Assembly: GCA_937877655.1 (NCBI GenBank)
Contig: CALFJC010000032.1
Coordinates: 1-29,011, forward strand
Direction: 5' to 3'
Origin: an uncultured Selenomonadales bacterium
GTDB lineage: Bacteria; Bacillota; Negativicutes; Selenomonadales; Selenomonadaceae
Length of the DNA stretch: 29,011 nucleotides
Shown here: positions 7,434 to 14,719 of the stretch, piece by piece
Layout: every line of letters begins with the position of its first letter
Numbering within the stretch: the first letter of the stretch is position 1
Translations under genes and position numbers: made by a program
The notes under the pieces: model-generated
What the model was told of the DNA's origin: nothing
Seen by the model: the letters and a program-made list of their open reading frames with translations, nothing else
Databases searched by the model: none

Positions 7434-7638
7434 AATTGCGCCGCATGACGGTTCTTGGCAGACAGCTTGCAATCTCATTAAACAAATCGCCGCTAATCCT
7501 GTCGGCGAAATGGAATTTATTGTCGAAGACGTTTTCAACAACGGCTCAAAGAAAATTTCTGTAGGAAATAATTCTTCCGTTTACGTCGGCAACGGCAATA
7601 ACGTTCAACAAAATCTCGGCGGACAATCATGCGTGTAA
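7417..7638 (+). CDS. Small protein with VGNN repeat motif, unknown
   Basis: 73 residues, overlapping the previous YopX-like gene by 17 bp. The N-terminal half looks like an alpha/beta unit (MKVTVKIAPHDGSWQTACNL). The C-terminal part has KKISVGNNSSVYVGNGNN, followed by VQQNL. This matches the tail of the protein at 4513-4758 (NVGNNAAVQIGNHNKQ), although the N-termini differ. Such Gly-Asn strands often form short solenoid or assembly modules; the role here is unknown. Confidence 0.7.
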   Translation: MKVTVKIAPHDGSWQTACNLIKQIAANPVGEMEFIVEDVFNNGSKKISVGNNSSVYVGNGNNVQQNLGGQSCV

Positions 7639-7660
7639 ATCAAGAACAGGAGTGATTTTA

Positions 7661-8029
7661 ATGAAAAAGATTAAATTCAGAGGACGCATGATCGCGAGCG
7701 AAATTCACAACGAATATATCGCGGAAGACGAAATGCTTATCGGCGGCTACGTTGAGATTGACGGCAAGCCGCATATCGTCCACAAAATGACAATGGGCTG
7801 GGTTATTTCGGAAGTCAAGCCCGAGAGCGTAGCTCAACTTATCGGCGTCGACAAAAACGGCGCGGAAGTCTACGAGGGCGACAAAGTGATCCGCGAAACG
7901 TTTATCGACGACGAGGGCAACGAACACGAAGTGTTGGAGGCATTTCCAATGGCGGCGACGTTTGAAGATTTTTCGGCGATTGAAAACGGTGAGATCGTGA
8001 AAGTGAAGGTTGGAAATGAAGACGATTAA
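7661..8029 (+). CDS. YopX-like protein
   Basis: 122 residues. The start at 7661 follows CAGGAGTG; an in-frame GTG 9 nt upstream is itself part of that site. The N-terminal half (MKKIKFRGRMIASEIHNEYI) differs from the gene at 6803, while the second half, from DKNGAEVYEGDKV onward, is almost the same at DNA level. This looks like a mosaic of a distinct head on a shared tail. Function unknown. Confidence 0.85.
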   Translation: MKKIKFRGRMIASEIHNEYIAEDEMLIGGYVEIDGKPHIVHKMTMGWVISEVKPESVAQLIGVDKNGAEVYEGDKVIRETFIDDEGNEHEVLEAFPMAATFEDFSAIENGEIVKVKVGNEDD

Positions 8030-8038
8030 ATTCAAAGG
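7856..8038 (+). repeat. Direct repeat, copy 2 (183 bp)
   Basis: Second copy of the block at 6971-7153. It again spans the tail of one YopX-like gene and the start of the next. The few differences cluster near the 3' end. Confidence 0.9.
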
Positions 8039-8318
8039 GAAAGCACTCACGGGCGAGACAATCTACGGCGATTTGATTCATTACGGTAACGCGATTGCCA
8101 TTCGCGGTCGTCTTGACCCTGCCGACAGTGATTCTTTCGGCACGTGGGAAGTTGAGCCCGAAAGCGTCCGTCAGTTGGTGGGCGTCGACAAAAATGGTCG
8201 CGAAGTCTACGAAGGCGACGTTTTGCTTGACGAATTGGAGCAGGAACACGTAGCGGAGATTTACGACCGCCCGAAATATCTTGGCAGTTTGAAACTTAAG
8301 GAGGAAAACCGTGACTAA
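8016..8318 (+). CDS. YopX-like protein
   Basis: 100 residues. It starts MKTIKFKGKALTGETIYGD and carries VEPESVRQLVGVDKNGREVYEGD (YopX signature). It overlaps the preceding gene by 14 bp, exactly as the pair at 6803/7131 does, which supports duplication of a gene pair. Its 3' end holds the AAGGAGG site of the next gene. Function unknown. Confidence 0.82.
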   Translation: MKTIKFKGKALTGETIYGDLIHYGNAIAIRGRLDPADSDSFGTWEVEPESVRQLVGVDKNGREVYEGDVLLDELEQEHVAEIYDRPKYLGSLKLKEENRD

Positions 8319-8658
8319 GAAAAGCGCAATGTCGGTAGCAAAGAATTTGGATGTGCGTTGCGACGAAGCGTATATATTCACAGTCAAAGTCGGCGCGGGG
8401 TGTCTTTCGTCAGTGAAAACGAGCGGCGACGGTTACACGCTTTTTACTCTTTTCATCAATCTTATTGACAGCACGTTGAAAAAATTGAAGGCGGAACAAC
8501 AGAGCGAATACGCGCAATGGTTGTTGGCGGCGTTGCAAATGTACATGAAAGGCAATGTTCAGATTGAAACTCCGAAAGAAAACCTTTCCGACAAAGAAAA
8601 ACGCAAGCGCATTAAAAACAATGAAATGATTTTAAATGAATTGGAGGCGGTCTTGTGA
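8311..8658 (+). CDS. Hypothetical early protein
   Basis: 115 residues from GTG at 8311, with AAGGAGG 8 nt upstream. The C-terminal third is a charged helix (KENLSDKEKRKRIKNNEMI). The middle part is predicted helical (TLFINLIDSTLKKLKAEQQ). No family recognised. The stop overlaps the GTG start of the next gene, which suggests coupled translation. Confidence 0.7.
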   Translation: MTKKSAMSVAKNLDVRCDEAYIFTVKVGAGCLSSVKTSGDGYTLFTLFINLIDSTLKKLKAEQQSEYAQWLLAALQMYMKGNVQIETPKENLSDKEKRKRIKNNEMILNELEAVL

Positions 8659-8870
8659 GAAAAATTAACCCGAAGCCACTCGTATTCAAAATACCGAAGG
8701 ACGCGCCTGTCGTTTGGGTATCGCCGACGCAATATTACTGGATTTCTCAAGAGCGTTGGGAGAAATATTACAACGCGCACAAAGAAGAATTGGAAGCGGA
8801 AGCTTGGGCTAGACTCCGCCGCCGTTTCCAAGCCGTATTCGGGTCTTACGATAACGAATGCCGCGAGTAG
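8655..8870 (+). CDS. Hypothetical early protein
   Basis: 71 residues from GTG at 8655 (GTGA overlap with the previous stop, GGAGG upstream). It has a Pro-rich N-terminus (MRKINPKPLVFKIPKDAP) and an aromatic, charged helix (WERWEK-type WISQERWEKYYNAHKEE). No motif recognised. Its last codons form the left arm of a long-range inverted repeat described at 8864-8976. Confidence 0.65.
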   Translation: MRKINPKPLVFKIPKDAPVVWVSPTQYYWISQERWEKYYNAHKEELEAEAWARLRRRFQAVFGSYDNECRE

Positions 8871-8976
8871 CCGGAGATACTTTCGGCAGAAGCTCATTCA
8901 TTATAAAACTTCCTTGTAGAAAAATTATCATTGAATCCTGCTACTCGGCGACGGGTGGCGGGCTTGAATGATAATT
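8864..8976 (+). promoter_or_regulatory. Structured leader before the ParB-methyltransferase gene
   Basis: Two inverted repeats interlock: CGAGTAGC (8864-8871) with GCTACTCG (8940-8947), and AATTATCATT (8923-8932) with AATGATAATT (8967-8976). The order left1-left2-right1-right2 allows either a pseudoknot or two alternative folds. The second stem ends just before the AAGGAG of the gene at 8990, so it could control access to the ribosome site. No known riboswitch class was recognised. Confidence 0.4.
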
Positions 8977-8989
8977 AAGGAGAAAAATA

Positions 8990-10276
8990 ATGACTGATTT
9001 AATTGTTGATAGCGAATTTAAAGATTTGATACCGCCGCTTGATGAACAAGAACGTGCTCAACTCGAAGAAAATATCCTGCAAGACGGTATTCGCGAACCG
9101 CTCACAACTTGGGGCAACATCATTGTCGACGGGCATAATCGCTACGCCGTTGCACAAAAGCATAACCTTCCTTTTAAAACCATCGCTAAGGATTTTGAAG
9201 ACCGCAACGACGCTAAAATTTGGATTCTCAAAAACCAACTCGGCAGAAGAAATTTAATCGCGCCTGTTCGCATTAAACTTGCCCTCCTCGTCGAACAAAC
9301 CATTGCTCAAAAAGCTAAAGAAAGAATGGAAGAAGGCAAGAATCAATACACGAGCCCTGAGGACAAATGTCCTCAGCCCACTCCGCAAGAGAAGAATAAA
9401 ATTGACCGGCAGAATAAAACCAATTATCAGCTGGCGAAAATGGCGGGAGTCTCCGATAAAACCGTTCAGCGATACAAGAAAATTTTACAGGACGCCGACG
9501 CTGATATTGTTGCTAAGGTAGACACGGGGCAAATTTCTATCAATGAAGGATTCAAACAGACCAAGCAAATCGAGAAGGCGCAATCCATTGTTGAGGCTAA
9601 AGAAAATATCACCGCGCAGGATGTACAAAACCCCGAAAAGCCCGCGCTGATTATCGGTGACAGTATCAATTTCAAGCCAAGCGAGCCATACAAACTCTTG
9701 CTTACCGACCCGCCATATTCTACCGACGTTGATGACATTGACGCCTTTGCTCAAAGTTGGTTGCCCAATGCGCTTCAACACGTTCAACGGGACGGCTTTG
9801 CTTATATTTTCATTGGAGCTTATCCAAAGGAATTACAGGCTTATCTCAATATCACGCCGCCGAAACATTTATTGCTTGTTCAAGTTTTAGTTTGGACTTA
9901 TCGAAACACTCTCGGTAACAATCCACTTGATCGTTACAAGCAGAATTGGCAGGCTTGCCTATTTTATCGTGGCACCGCCGCTCCGAATCTCAACTGCCCT
10001 TTAACGAATGAACAGTGGGCTGTTCAAGACATAAATGCGCCGGACGGAAGATTGGGTAATCGCTATCATACTTGGCAAAAACCCGATGAAATTGCGGAAC
10101 GATTTATCCGCCACTCAACACAAAAAGGCGACATTGTCTTTGATCCTTTCGCTTGCACGGGCACATTTCTTCTTGCCGCCGCCAAACTCGGTCGCAAGGC
10201 TTACGGTTTTGAAATCAATCCCGATAATGCGGCTATCGCTTTTGAGAGAGGATGCTCCAATGGCAGGAACTTTTGA
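8990..10276 (+). CDS. ParB-like domain plus DNA methyltransferase fusion
   Basis: 428 residues. The N-terminal 1-95 is ParB/Srx-like (IREPLTTWGNIIVDGHNRY). A KorB-type helix-turn-helix follows at about 145-170 (YQLAKMAGVSDKTVQRYKKI). The C-terminal part is an N6-adenine/N4-cytosine methyltransferase with the catalytic DPPY at 240-243 and an AdoMet loop DPFACTGTF at 385-393. Catalytic motif before AdoMet motif is the beta-type order. It would methylate A or C in a sequence-specific way, to protect phage DNA or mark sites; the target cannot be read. AAGGAG precedes the ATG. It overlaps the next gene, a possible nuclease, by 17 bp. A second such fusion lies at 27547. Confidence 0.85.
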   Translation: MTDLIVDSEFKDLIPPLDEQERAQLEENILQDGIREPLTTWGNIIVDGHNRYAVAQKHNLPFKTIAKDFEDRNDAKIWILKNQLGRRNLIAPVRIKLALLVEQTIAQKAKERMEEGKNQYTSPEDKCPQPTPQEKNKIDRQNKTNYQLAKMAGVSDKTVQRYKKILQDADADIVAKVDTGQISINEGFKQTKQIEKAQSIVEAKENITAQDVQNPEKPALIIGDSINFKPSEPYKLLLTDPPYSTDVDDIDAFAQSWLPNALQHVQRDGFAYIFIGAYPKELQAYLNITPPKHLLLVQVLVWTYRNTLGNNPLDRYKQNWQACLFYRGTAAPNLNCPLTNEQWAVQDINAPDGRLGNRYHTWQKPDEIAERFIRHSTQKGDIVFDPFACTGTFLLAAAKLGRKAYGFEINPDNAAIAFERGCSNGRNF

Positions 10277-10865
10277 ACAGTCAATGGAGCAATCACGGCA
10301 AGATTTTCAACGAATAATTTTGCCGATATTACAAGGCTTATATCCTAACTCCGAAATAATTCATACTGAGGCAATGAATGATTCTTGGTTCAAGTTTCTC
10401 GACATTTATTCCGGCGTTGATGTATTACTGATAAATCACGAAAAAAAAATAATGCAGGGAATAGCAAGTCGAATTCAACGATCTGATAAGTGCTTTGAGA
10501 CTTTCACTATTCGTTTGGAACGCGACAACTGTTCACCAACCGAATTTTTTAAGCGGCAAGAAGCAATGCAACGCGGTATTTTCTATCCGTCGTTGACTTA
10601 TCAAGCATATATCGATCCTTTTGGAAAACAATTAATTGGTATGGCGATAGCTCACACCAATGACATCTTAAATTACATTGTCGAAGAAAAACCGCTGATT
10701 AAACACACCAATTCAAATCAATTCGGACAAGCATCTTTTTACGTAATTTATTGGCACGATTTTTCCCAAAGCCGACAATTAGTTGTGATACGCCCCGCAT
10801 CGAAAGGTTACATTGTTACTTGGCGCGGCGGCAAAAAATTATTGAAGAGTGATTCTAATGAATAA
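10260..10865 (+). CDS. Hypothetical protein, possible PD-(D/E)XK-type nuclease
   Basis: 201 residues from the ATG at 10260, inside the end of the methyltransferase gene; a longer frame upstream runs antiparallel to that domain and is not believed. Residues 48-75 show D48, SGVD54, then QGIASRIQ (66-73) and FTIRLERD, a D-x(n)-Q-x-R layout seen in restriction-nuclease-like folds. A second block is YPSLTYQAYID. The close coupling to a methyltransferase suggests a restriction-modification or DNA-processing pair. Family membership is an inference from spacing alone. Confidence 0.6.
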   Translation: MAGTFEQSMEQSRQDFQRIILPILQGLYPNSEIIHTEAMNDSWFKFLDIYSGVDVLLINHEKKIMQGIASRIQRSDKCFETFTIRLERDNCSPTEFFKRQEAMQRGIFYPSLTYQAYIDPFGKQLIGMAIAHTNDILNYIVEEKPLIKHTNSNQFGQASFYVIYWHDFSQSRQLVVIRPASKGYIVTWRGGKKLLKSDSNE

Positions 10866-11223
10866 AACAATTTTAAGCGGAAACTTAACTCGCGAGCCCG
10901 AACTTCGCTACACTCAAAACGGTAAAGCTTATGTCCGCTTTTCGCTGGCGGTCAAACGTCCGTTCAGCAAAGATAAAGACGCCGTAGATTTTTTTAATCT
11001 TGTCGCGTGGGATAAAACCGCAGAATTTATCGCGAACTACTTCAACAAAGGCTCCAAAATCCTTGTCGAAGGGCGTTTGCAGACGTCGAGCTACGAAAAA
11101 GACGGCGTTAAAGTCAATGCGGTTGACGTTCTAATTGAAAACGTCGAATTTGCCGACTCCAAACACGCCGACAAGCCGAAAGACAATAATAACGACAGCG
11201 ACGACGGCGATTACCCATTCTGA
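10858..11223 (+). CDS. ssb: Single-stranded DNA-binding protein
   Basis: 121 residues. It starts MNKTILSGNLTREPELRYTQ, a textbook SSB OB-fold opening, continues FFNLVAWDKTAEFIANYFNKG and ILVEGRLQTSSYEKDG, and ends in an acidic tail DDGDYPF, the usual partner-binding tip. The start at 10858 is chosen by family length; it overlaps the upstream gene by 8 bp. It coats ssDNA during phage replication and RecT-mediated annealing. Confidence 0.95.
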   Translation: MNKTILSGNLTREPELRYTQNGKAYVRFSLAVKRPFSKDKDAVDFFNLVAWDKTAEFIANYFNKGSKILVEGRLQTSSYEKDGVKVNAVDVLIENVEFADSKHADKPKDNNNDSDDGDYPF

Positions 11224-11247
11224 AAAAATTTATTGTGAGTGATAAAA

Positions 11248-11904
11248 ATGAAAAATGATTTTCTGCCCGTGCCCGATGCGCCGCAATACGAAATTAATTC
11301 ACAGCTCATCTGCCGCAACAAGCAAACAGGGAAAATTTTAACCGCCATTCGAACGGAACATAATTATTCCTATTACTCACTTCGTTATCCGAATAAACGC
11401 GGAACAATTAAGCGGGCACCGAAAACTCTTCGCGCACAAGCTTTAGCCACCGTCAAGGCTTCAACCTTTGCTCCAATTCCTTCGCTCGGTTGCCGATACG
11501 AAATAAATTCTCGCGGCAAAGTTCGCAACACACGAACCAAATTAATCATTAAAGCAAAAAAGAACCATTCTATTATGGTTAGACTCAGCAACGGAAAATA
11601 TGTTAATCGCGCTATCAAGGATTTACTTTGGGAAGTTCACGGCATTATCAAAAAACGGCGATTCAGACCTTGTCCTTGCTCAGCTGAAAATTCTTCGGGA
11701 AAATTTTTCTTTCCGCACATGAAAGCTTGCGCATGTTTTCTAGCCAAGAGAATTTTTTGTACCGTTAGTTTAATTTACGCCCGTTTGATCAGACGCGAAA
11801 ATAATATTTTCGGTTGGATAATTACTTATCTTGACGACAATTTTAATCACAATGATTTTGCCTTACAAAAGATGTGTAAGCGGAGCACTAAAAGTGGTCA
11901 TTGA
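11248..11904 (+). CDS. NUMOD-like DNA-binding protein without an HNH core
   Basis: 218 residues. Two repeats of a NUMOD4-like unit are visible: PDAPQYEINSQLICRNKQTG and GCRYEINSRGKVRNTRTK. A C-terminal NUMOD1-like segment follows (GKFFFPHMKACACFLAKR...GWIITYLD). The same layout occurs in the protein at 26114, and parts of it in the HNH endonuclease at 25208. The HNH catalytic motif (DH-x-N-x-N) is absent, so it is probably a DNA-binding relative of homing endonucleases with no cutting activity. Its stop lies inside the overlapping start region of the next gene. Confidence 0.7.
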   Translation: MKNDFLPVPDAPQYEINSQLICRNKQTGKILTAIRTEHNYSYYSLRYPNKRGTIKRAPKTLRAQALATVKASTFAPIPSLGCRYEINSRGKVRNTRTKLIIKAKKNHSIMVRLSNGKYVNRAIKDLLWEVHGIIKKRRFRPCPCSAENSSGKFFFPHMKACACFLAKRIFCTVSLIYARLIRRENNIFGWIITYLDDNFNHNDFALQKMCKRSTKSGH

Positions 11905-12657
11905 AAAAAATGCCTGATATGCGGGAAAACATTTCCATATGTGGCAACGAAGGCAAGTCAGAAGTATTGCAGTGAGGAATGTTATAAAGCGGCGCGTCGT
12001 GCTCGGAGCAGACTTCGCGACCGACGAAAATACTACAAGCCGATTGTGTTGAAGCAGAAAACATGTCCGAATTGCGGAAAAGAATTCAGTGTAGCGAAGA
12101 TGAACAATCAGAAATTCTGTTGTGCGGAATGTCGGGTGAAATATTTTTCTCAATTACGTTCAGATGAAGCGAAAGCACGGCTTGAGTCGACGGTAAAGAA
12201 ATGCCCACACTGCGGAAAAGAATTCAAACCGCAGAGAACGGAGCAGAAATTCTGCAGCAAGCAATGTTGCGCCGATTATCATCACAAGCGAGTACCGTTC
12301 GTGACATGCGCGATGTGCGGTAAGAATTTTAAGCGGACAGCGAAACATCAGAAATATTGCAGTGATAAATGTCGGCTGAACGCACAAGCGGCACGGGGCA
12401 GGAAAAACCCGATGGAGCACGTTCGGACGGACAAAGTAGTTGAATGGAAAATGACTAATGCAGAAGCGGTTTCGTTGGCACGGACGGACGAGATATTGAA
12501 AAAACCGATGAAATTACCGTCCGAAGCATTTAAAAGCAAGCCCGTTGAACCGCCGCCTGCGCGGAAAGTGGAGATAATAATCCCGGCGGCGGTGGCGGAA
12601 AATCGCCCGCCGACGATTGAGGAATTACTCGATTGGATATTTTCGGAGGAAACATGA
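11894..12657 (+). CDS. Four-zinc-ribbon protein needing a -1 frame change
   Basis: Four tandem four-Cys knuckles can be read: CLICGKTF...YCSEEC, CPNCGKEF...FCCAEC, CPHCGKEF...FCSKQC and CAMCGKNF...YCSDKC. A Pro-rich linker and acidic tail (EELLDWIFSEET) follow. The first knuckle begins at 11911, but that frame has a TGA at 11902 and no start. A GTG at 11894 with GGAG 8 nt upstream reads V-I-E-K into an A7 run (11904-11910). Shifting -1 there (A-AAA-AAT) gives ...EKKCLICGKTF, about 254 residues. So the gene is either recoded, or slipped in transcription, or carries a 1-base deletion. A GTG at 11941 would lose half of the first knuckle. Confidence 0.65.
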
Positions 12658-12962
12658 AACACAACGTCAAGATAAACGGCGAAGTGAAAGAGCTTGACTG
12701 CAAACTCGGCTCCGACATCATCGACAAGAACGACCGCGAGATATTTGAAGGCGATTATCTTCGCTTTAAGCATCACAGGTTCGGCGAAATGGTTTTGCAG
12801 GTGAAATTCTACGACGGGTGTTTTCTGGTTGAGGATTTGGACGAAGACAGCGACTTTCAACCTCAGCCGTTGTGGGAATATCTTGACGACGACGTTGAGA
12901 TACTCGGGGAGGAATACAATCATGAAACCGATAAGCAATGCGATAACGCGTTCGGCAGATGA
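12654..12962 (+). CDS. YopX-like protein
   Basis: 102 residues. GGAGG precedes the ATG, which overlaps the previous stop (ATGA). It reads MKHNVKINGEVKELDCKLGS, then IIDKNDREIFEGDYLRFKH, a YopX-type core, and a strand-rich end. It is a close relative of the gene at 23146 (MKHKVRINGEIKELDCELGS). The tail is acidic. Function unknown. Confidence 0.75.
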   Translation: MKHNVKINGEVKELDCKLGSDIIDKNDREIFEGDYLRFKHHRFGEMVLQVKFYDGCFLVEDLDEDSDFQPQPLWEYLDDDVEILGEEYNHETDKQCDNAFGR

Positions 12963-13107
12963 ATTGGTGGCGTCGTTGAAGAAATTCATGAAGACGTTGC
13001 ATTTGCCGAAAGATAATCCGGTAAGGCAGAGTGCGGGTCGCGAGCTTTACGCGAAAACCTGTCGATTCTGCAACCTTTACGATTTGAACAGGGAGGCTAA
13101 AAGATGA
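12922..13107 (+). CDS. Hypothetical small protein
   Basis: 61 residues from the ATG at 12922, which has GGGAGG upstream. The frame is open further 5' but without a good ribosome site. MKPISNAITRSADELVASLKKFMK forms a helix, and the C-terminus has a single CRFC pair (TCRFCNLYDLNREAKR). It overlaps the YopX-like gene on each side. Function unknown. Confidence 0.6.
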   Translation: MKPISNAITRSADELVASLKKFMKTLHLPKDNPVRQSAGRELYAKTCRFCNLYDLNREAKR

Positions 13108-13373
13108 ATTACAGAGTAAGACAGCACACGATTAACGGTTTCGGGCAGAAGGTAACTCGCGTCAAGCAAATCAGCGGGGAACTTTCGACCGGGACGTTGG
13201 ACAATCGCGGCAAGGAAATTTTCCTGAACGACAAAGTGCTCATTCGCGACGGCAGAGCGTCAATGACTTGCACGGTGAAATTCGAGGACGGAGCATTTTT
13301 CCTCGATGACCATCCGTTGTTCATGTACGAATCGGACGCGCTTGAAGTCGTGGGTTACGCGGACAGCCGTTAA
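13104..13373 (+). CDS. YopX-like protein, divergent
   Basis: 89 residues. The ATG overlaps the previous stop and has GGGAGG upstream. The pattern LDNRGKEIFLNDKVLIRDG, then VKFEDGAFFL and LEVVGYADS, follows the order of a YopX domain (D-x-x-G-x-E-I/V-x-x-x-D, a strand, then VVG). It is less typical than the copies at 6803-8318. Function unknown. Confidence 0.65.
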   Translation: MNYRVRQHTINGFGQKVTRVKQISGELSTGTLDNRGKEIFLNDKVLIRDGRASMTCTVKFEDGAFFLDDHPLFMYESDALEVVGYADSR

Positions 13374-13394
13374 ACGCATTGGAGAGACGACAAC

Positions 13395-13597
13395 ATGACG
13401 CAAAAGATTTTGTTGACGATAGAAATTGACGACAGCGCACTTGACGCCGCACAAGCAAACTCGACGAATTTATCAGCAAGCTTGAATACGCCGAAGGGCT
13501 TATGGGCGAAATAGGAATATTCGCTAACCCGCCGACGCAAATAAAAAAATCGCCCGAAGGCGAATTGCTCTTTGAAAAATTATTCTTTGATACCTAA
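13395..13597 (+). pseudogene. Frameshifted small gene
   Basis: The ATG at 13395 (GGAGAG upstream) reads MTQKILLTIEIDDSALDAAQA and then meets an early stop 39 codons in. If one extra base is assumed in the A3 at 13457-13459, the frame continues KLDEFISKLEYAEGLMGEIG to LLFEKLFFDT, about 67 residues with a good amphipathic helix. The sequence therefore looks like a recent 1-base deletion, or a base-calling error. Its 3' end contains the terminator of the opposing operon and overlaps that gene's last 18 bp. Confidence 0.6.
13540..13563 (-). terminator. TTCG-tetraloop terminator (minus strand)
   Basis: On the minus strand TCGCC-TTCG-GGCGA (13563-13550) is followed by T7 (13549-13543) and ATTT. 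It lies 17 bp beyond the stop of the membrane-protein gene. It is embedded in the coding end of the plus-strand frameshifted gene. Confidence 0.85.
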
Positions 13598-14329
13598 TAC
13601 GAGAGATTGTCCCGAAAATTTTTTGTAGTAAGTGATGCCTTTGACAGTGACCGACTGCGGCTTGGATAAATTTTCTACAACAGTCTCGTTAAGACCGATT
13701 GCGCTGAGGATGGCGTTCGTATCAGCGGCGGGGCTGAACGATTTTACAGCGGCTTCGTAGAAAATCCATGCGGCGAAAAGTGTATCTTGCCTGACGTCCT
13801 TTATAACGACGCTGAGCCCGCGCAGATTGTTATCCGTCGTTATCAATTCGCTAAAGTAAACGTCGCCGCGATTATCCAGCGGATAGATTATTGCATCGGA
13901 ACGAATTTCGGACGGCGTGCCCATTGAATCAACGTCAAGATTTTCAAGAAGTCGGGCGTTGAACTCGTCGATTGTTAAACGATTTGCCGCTTGCTTTGCC
14001 AAATAATTTTCTAAGCGTTGTTTACTCTCGGCTGTTTCTCTCCGATTGCGTTCGATTTCGGCAGCGCGTTTTTCTTCGGCGAGTCTTTCAATTTCAAGTT
14101 CTTCTGCCGTCGGTTGCGGAGCAACAGTTTTTGTTTCGACGACAGGCGGCGCAGGTTTTTCAACTTTCCGCGCAGGACTTGAAGAAAATCCGAAATATGC
14201 GACACATACAATTACGCAGAGCCCGCCGAAAATCACTTTATCTCTTGTACTTGAATTGGCAGGCAACCTCCGAAACAAAAAGACTGCCGCAATAATCGCT
14301 ATCGCAATTAATCCTAACGAAGGCATCAT
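13580..14329 (-). CDS. Membrane protein with coiled coil, unknown
   Basis: 249 residues. Two hydrophobic segments lie at the N-terminus (about 4-19, LGLIAIAIIAAVFLF, and about 32-50, VIFGGLCVIVCVAYFGF). A Pro-rich linker and a charged coiled coil follow (about 75-112, EELEIERLAEEKRAAEIERN). The C-terminal soluble part (about 115-249) is mixed alpha/beta. AGGAGG lies 8 nt before the ATG. It is the second gene after an XRE regulator on the same strand. Regulator plus membrane protein, expressed against the lytic direction, suggests a lysogenic function such as exclusion; this is inference only. Confidence 0.72.
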   Translation of the reverse strand: MMPSLGLIAIAIIAAVFLFRRLPANSSTRDKVIFGGLCVIVCVAYFGFSSSPARKVEKPAPPVVETKTVAPQPTAEELEIERLAEEKRAAEIERNRRETAESKQRLENYLAKQAANRLTIDEFNARLLENLDVDSMGTPSEIRSDAIIYPLDNRGDVYFSELITTDNNLRGLSVVIKDVRQDTLFAAWIFYEAAVKSFSPAADTNAILSAIGLNETVVENLSKPQSVTVKGITYYKKFSGQSLVLGIKE

Positions 14330-14344
14330 TTCTGATCCTCCTCA

Positions 14345-14647
14345 TTAAGCAGATACCTGCGGTAATGTTTGCATTGCCTTTTGCCATGCGTCACGAAAGG
14401 CGAATGCCTCGCGAACTTCTTTTTCGTCAAAATTTATTGGTTTCGGCATGTCGCTCCGCCCGACAAGATAATCCGTCGATACGCCATAGGCGTCCGCGAT
14501 ATTTACAATGATTTTTACTGAAGGAGTCGCTTTGCCACTTTCATAACTCTGGTAGGACTGCCATGATACTTTGCCGGCGTTTGCAACCTGTTTTTGACTC
14601 AAGTGAAAAGTATTACGGAACCGCCTAAGTGATTCAGCTAATGTCAT
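14345..14647 (-). CDS. XRE-family transcriptional regulator
   Basis: 100 residues from the ATG at 14647, with AGGAGG upstream; a GTG 9 nt earlier would overlap that site. HTH_3: LRRFRNTFHLSQKQVANAGK, then SWQSYQSYESGKATPSVKII and YLVGRSD, the usual closing motif of short phage/Bacillota XRE proteins. A short acidic tail follows. It is probably the repressor of the divergent promoters around 14676-14775, where the palindrome ATCAAGAAAACTTGAT lies. Confidence 0.88.
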   Translation of the reverse strand: MTLAESLRRFRNTFHLSQKQVANAGKVSWQSYQSYESGKATPSVKIIVNIADAYGVSTDYLVGRSDMPKPINFDEKEVREAFAFRDAWQKAMQTLPQVSA

Positions 14648-14675
14648 TTTGAACACCTCCTAGAATTCTTGATTT

Positions 14676-14704
14676 ATTTTATCACACAACGTAGTTTTAT
14701 ACAA
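14676..14704 (-). promoter_or_regulatory. Promoter of the XRE/membrane-protein pair
   Basis: On the minus strand TTGTAT (14704-14699) and TAAAAT (14681-14676) are 17 bp apart, ahead of the AGGAGG site. A half-site resembling the nearby palindrome (AATCAAGAATT on the minus strand) overlaps its start region. Confidence 0.55.
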
Positions 14705-14719
14705 GAAAAAATTTTAATT

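Noticed and set aside
11941..12657. GTG 11941 as start of the zinc-ribbon protein
   Set aside because: It would remove the first CxxC pair that is clearly coded just upstream, and it lacks a ribosome site.
13580..14329. Holin or lysis protein
   Set aside because: It is on the lysogenic strand behind an XRE gene and has a large soluble C-terminal part; two N-terminal spans alone do not support a lysis role.
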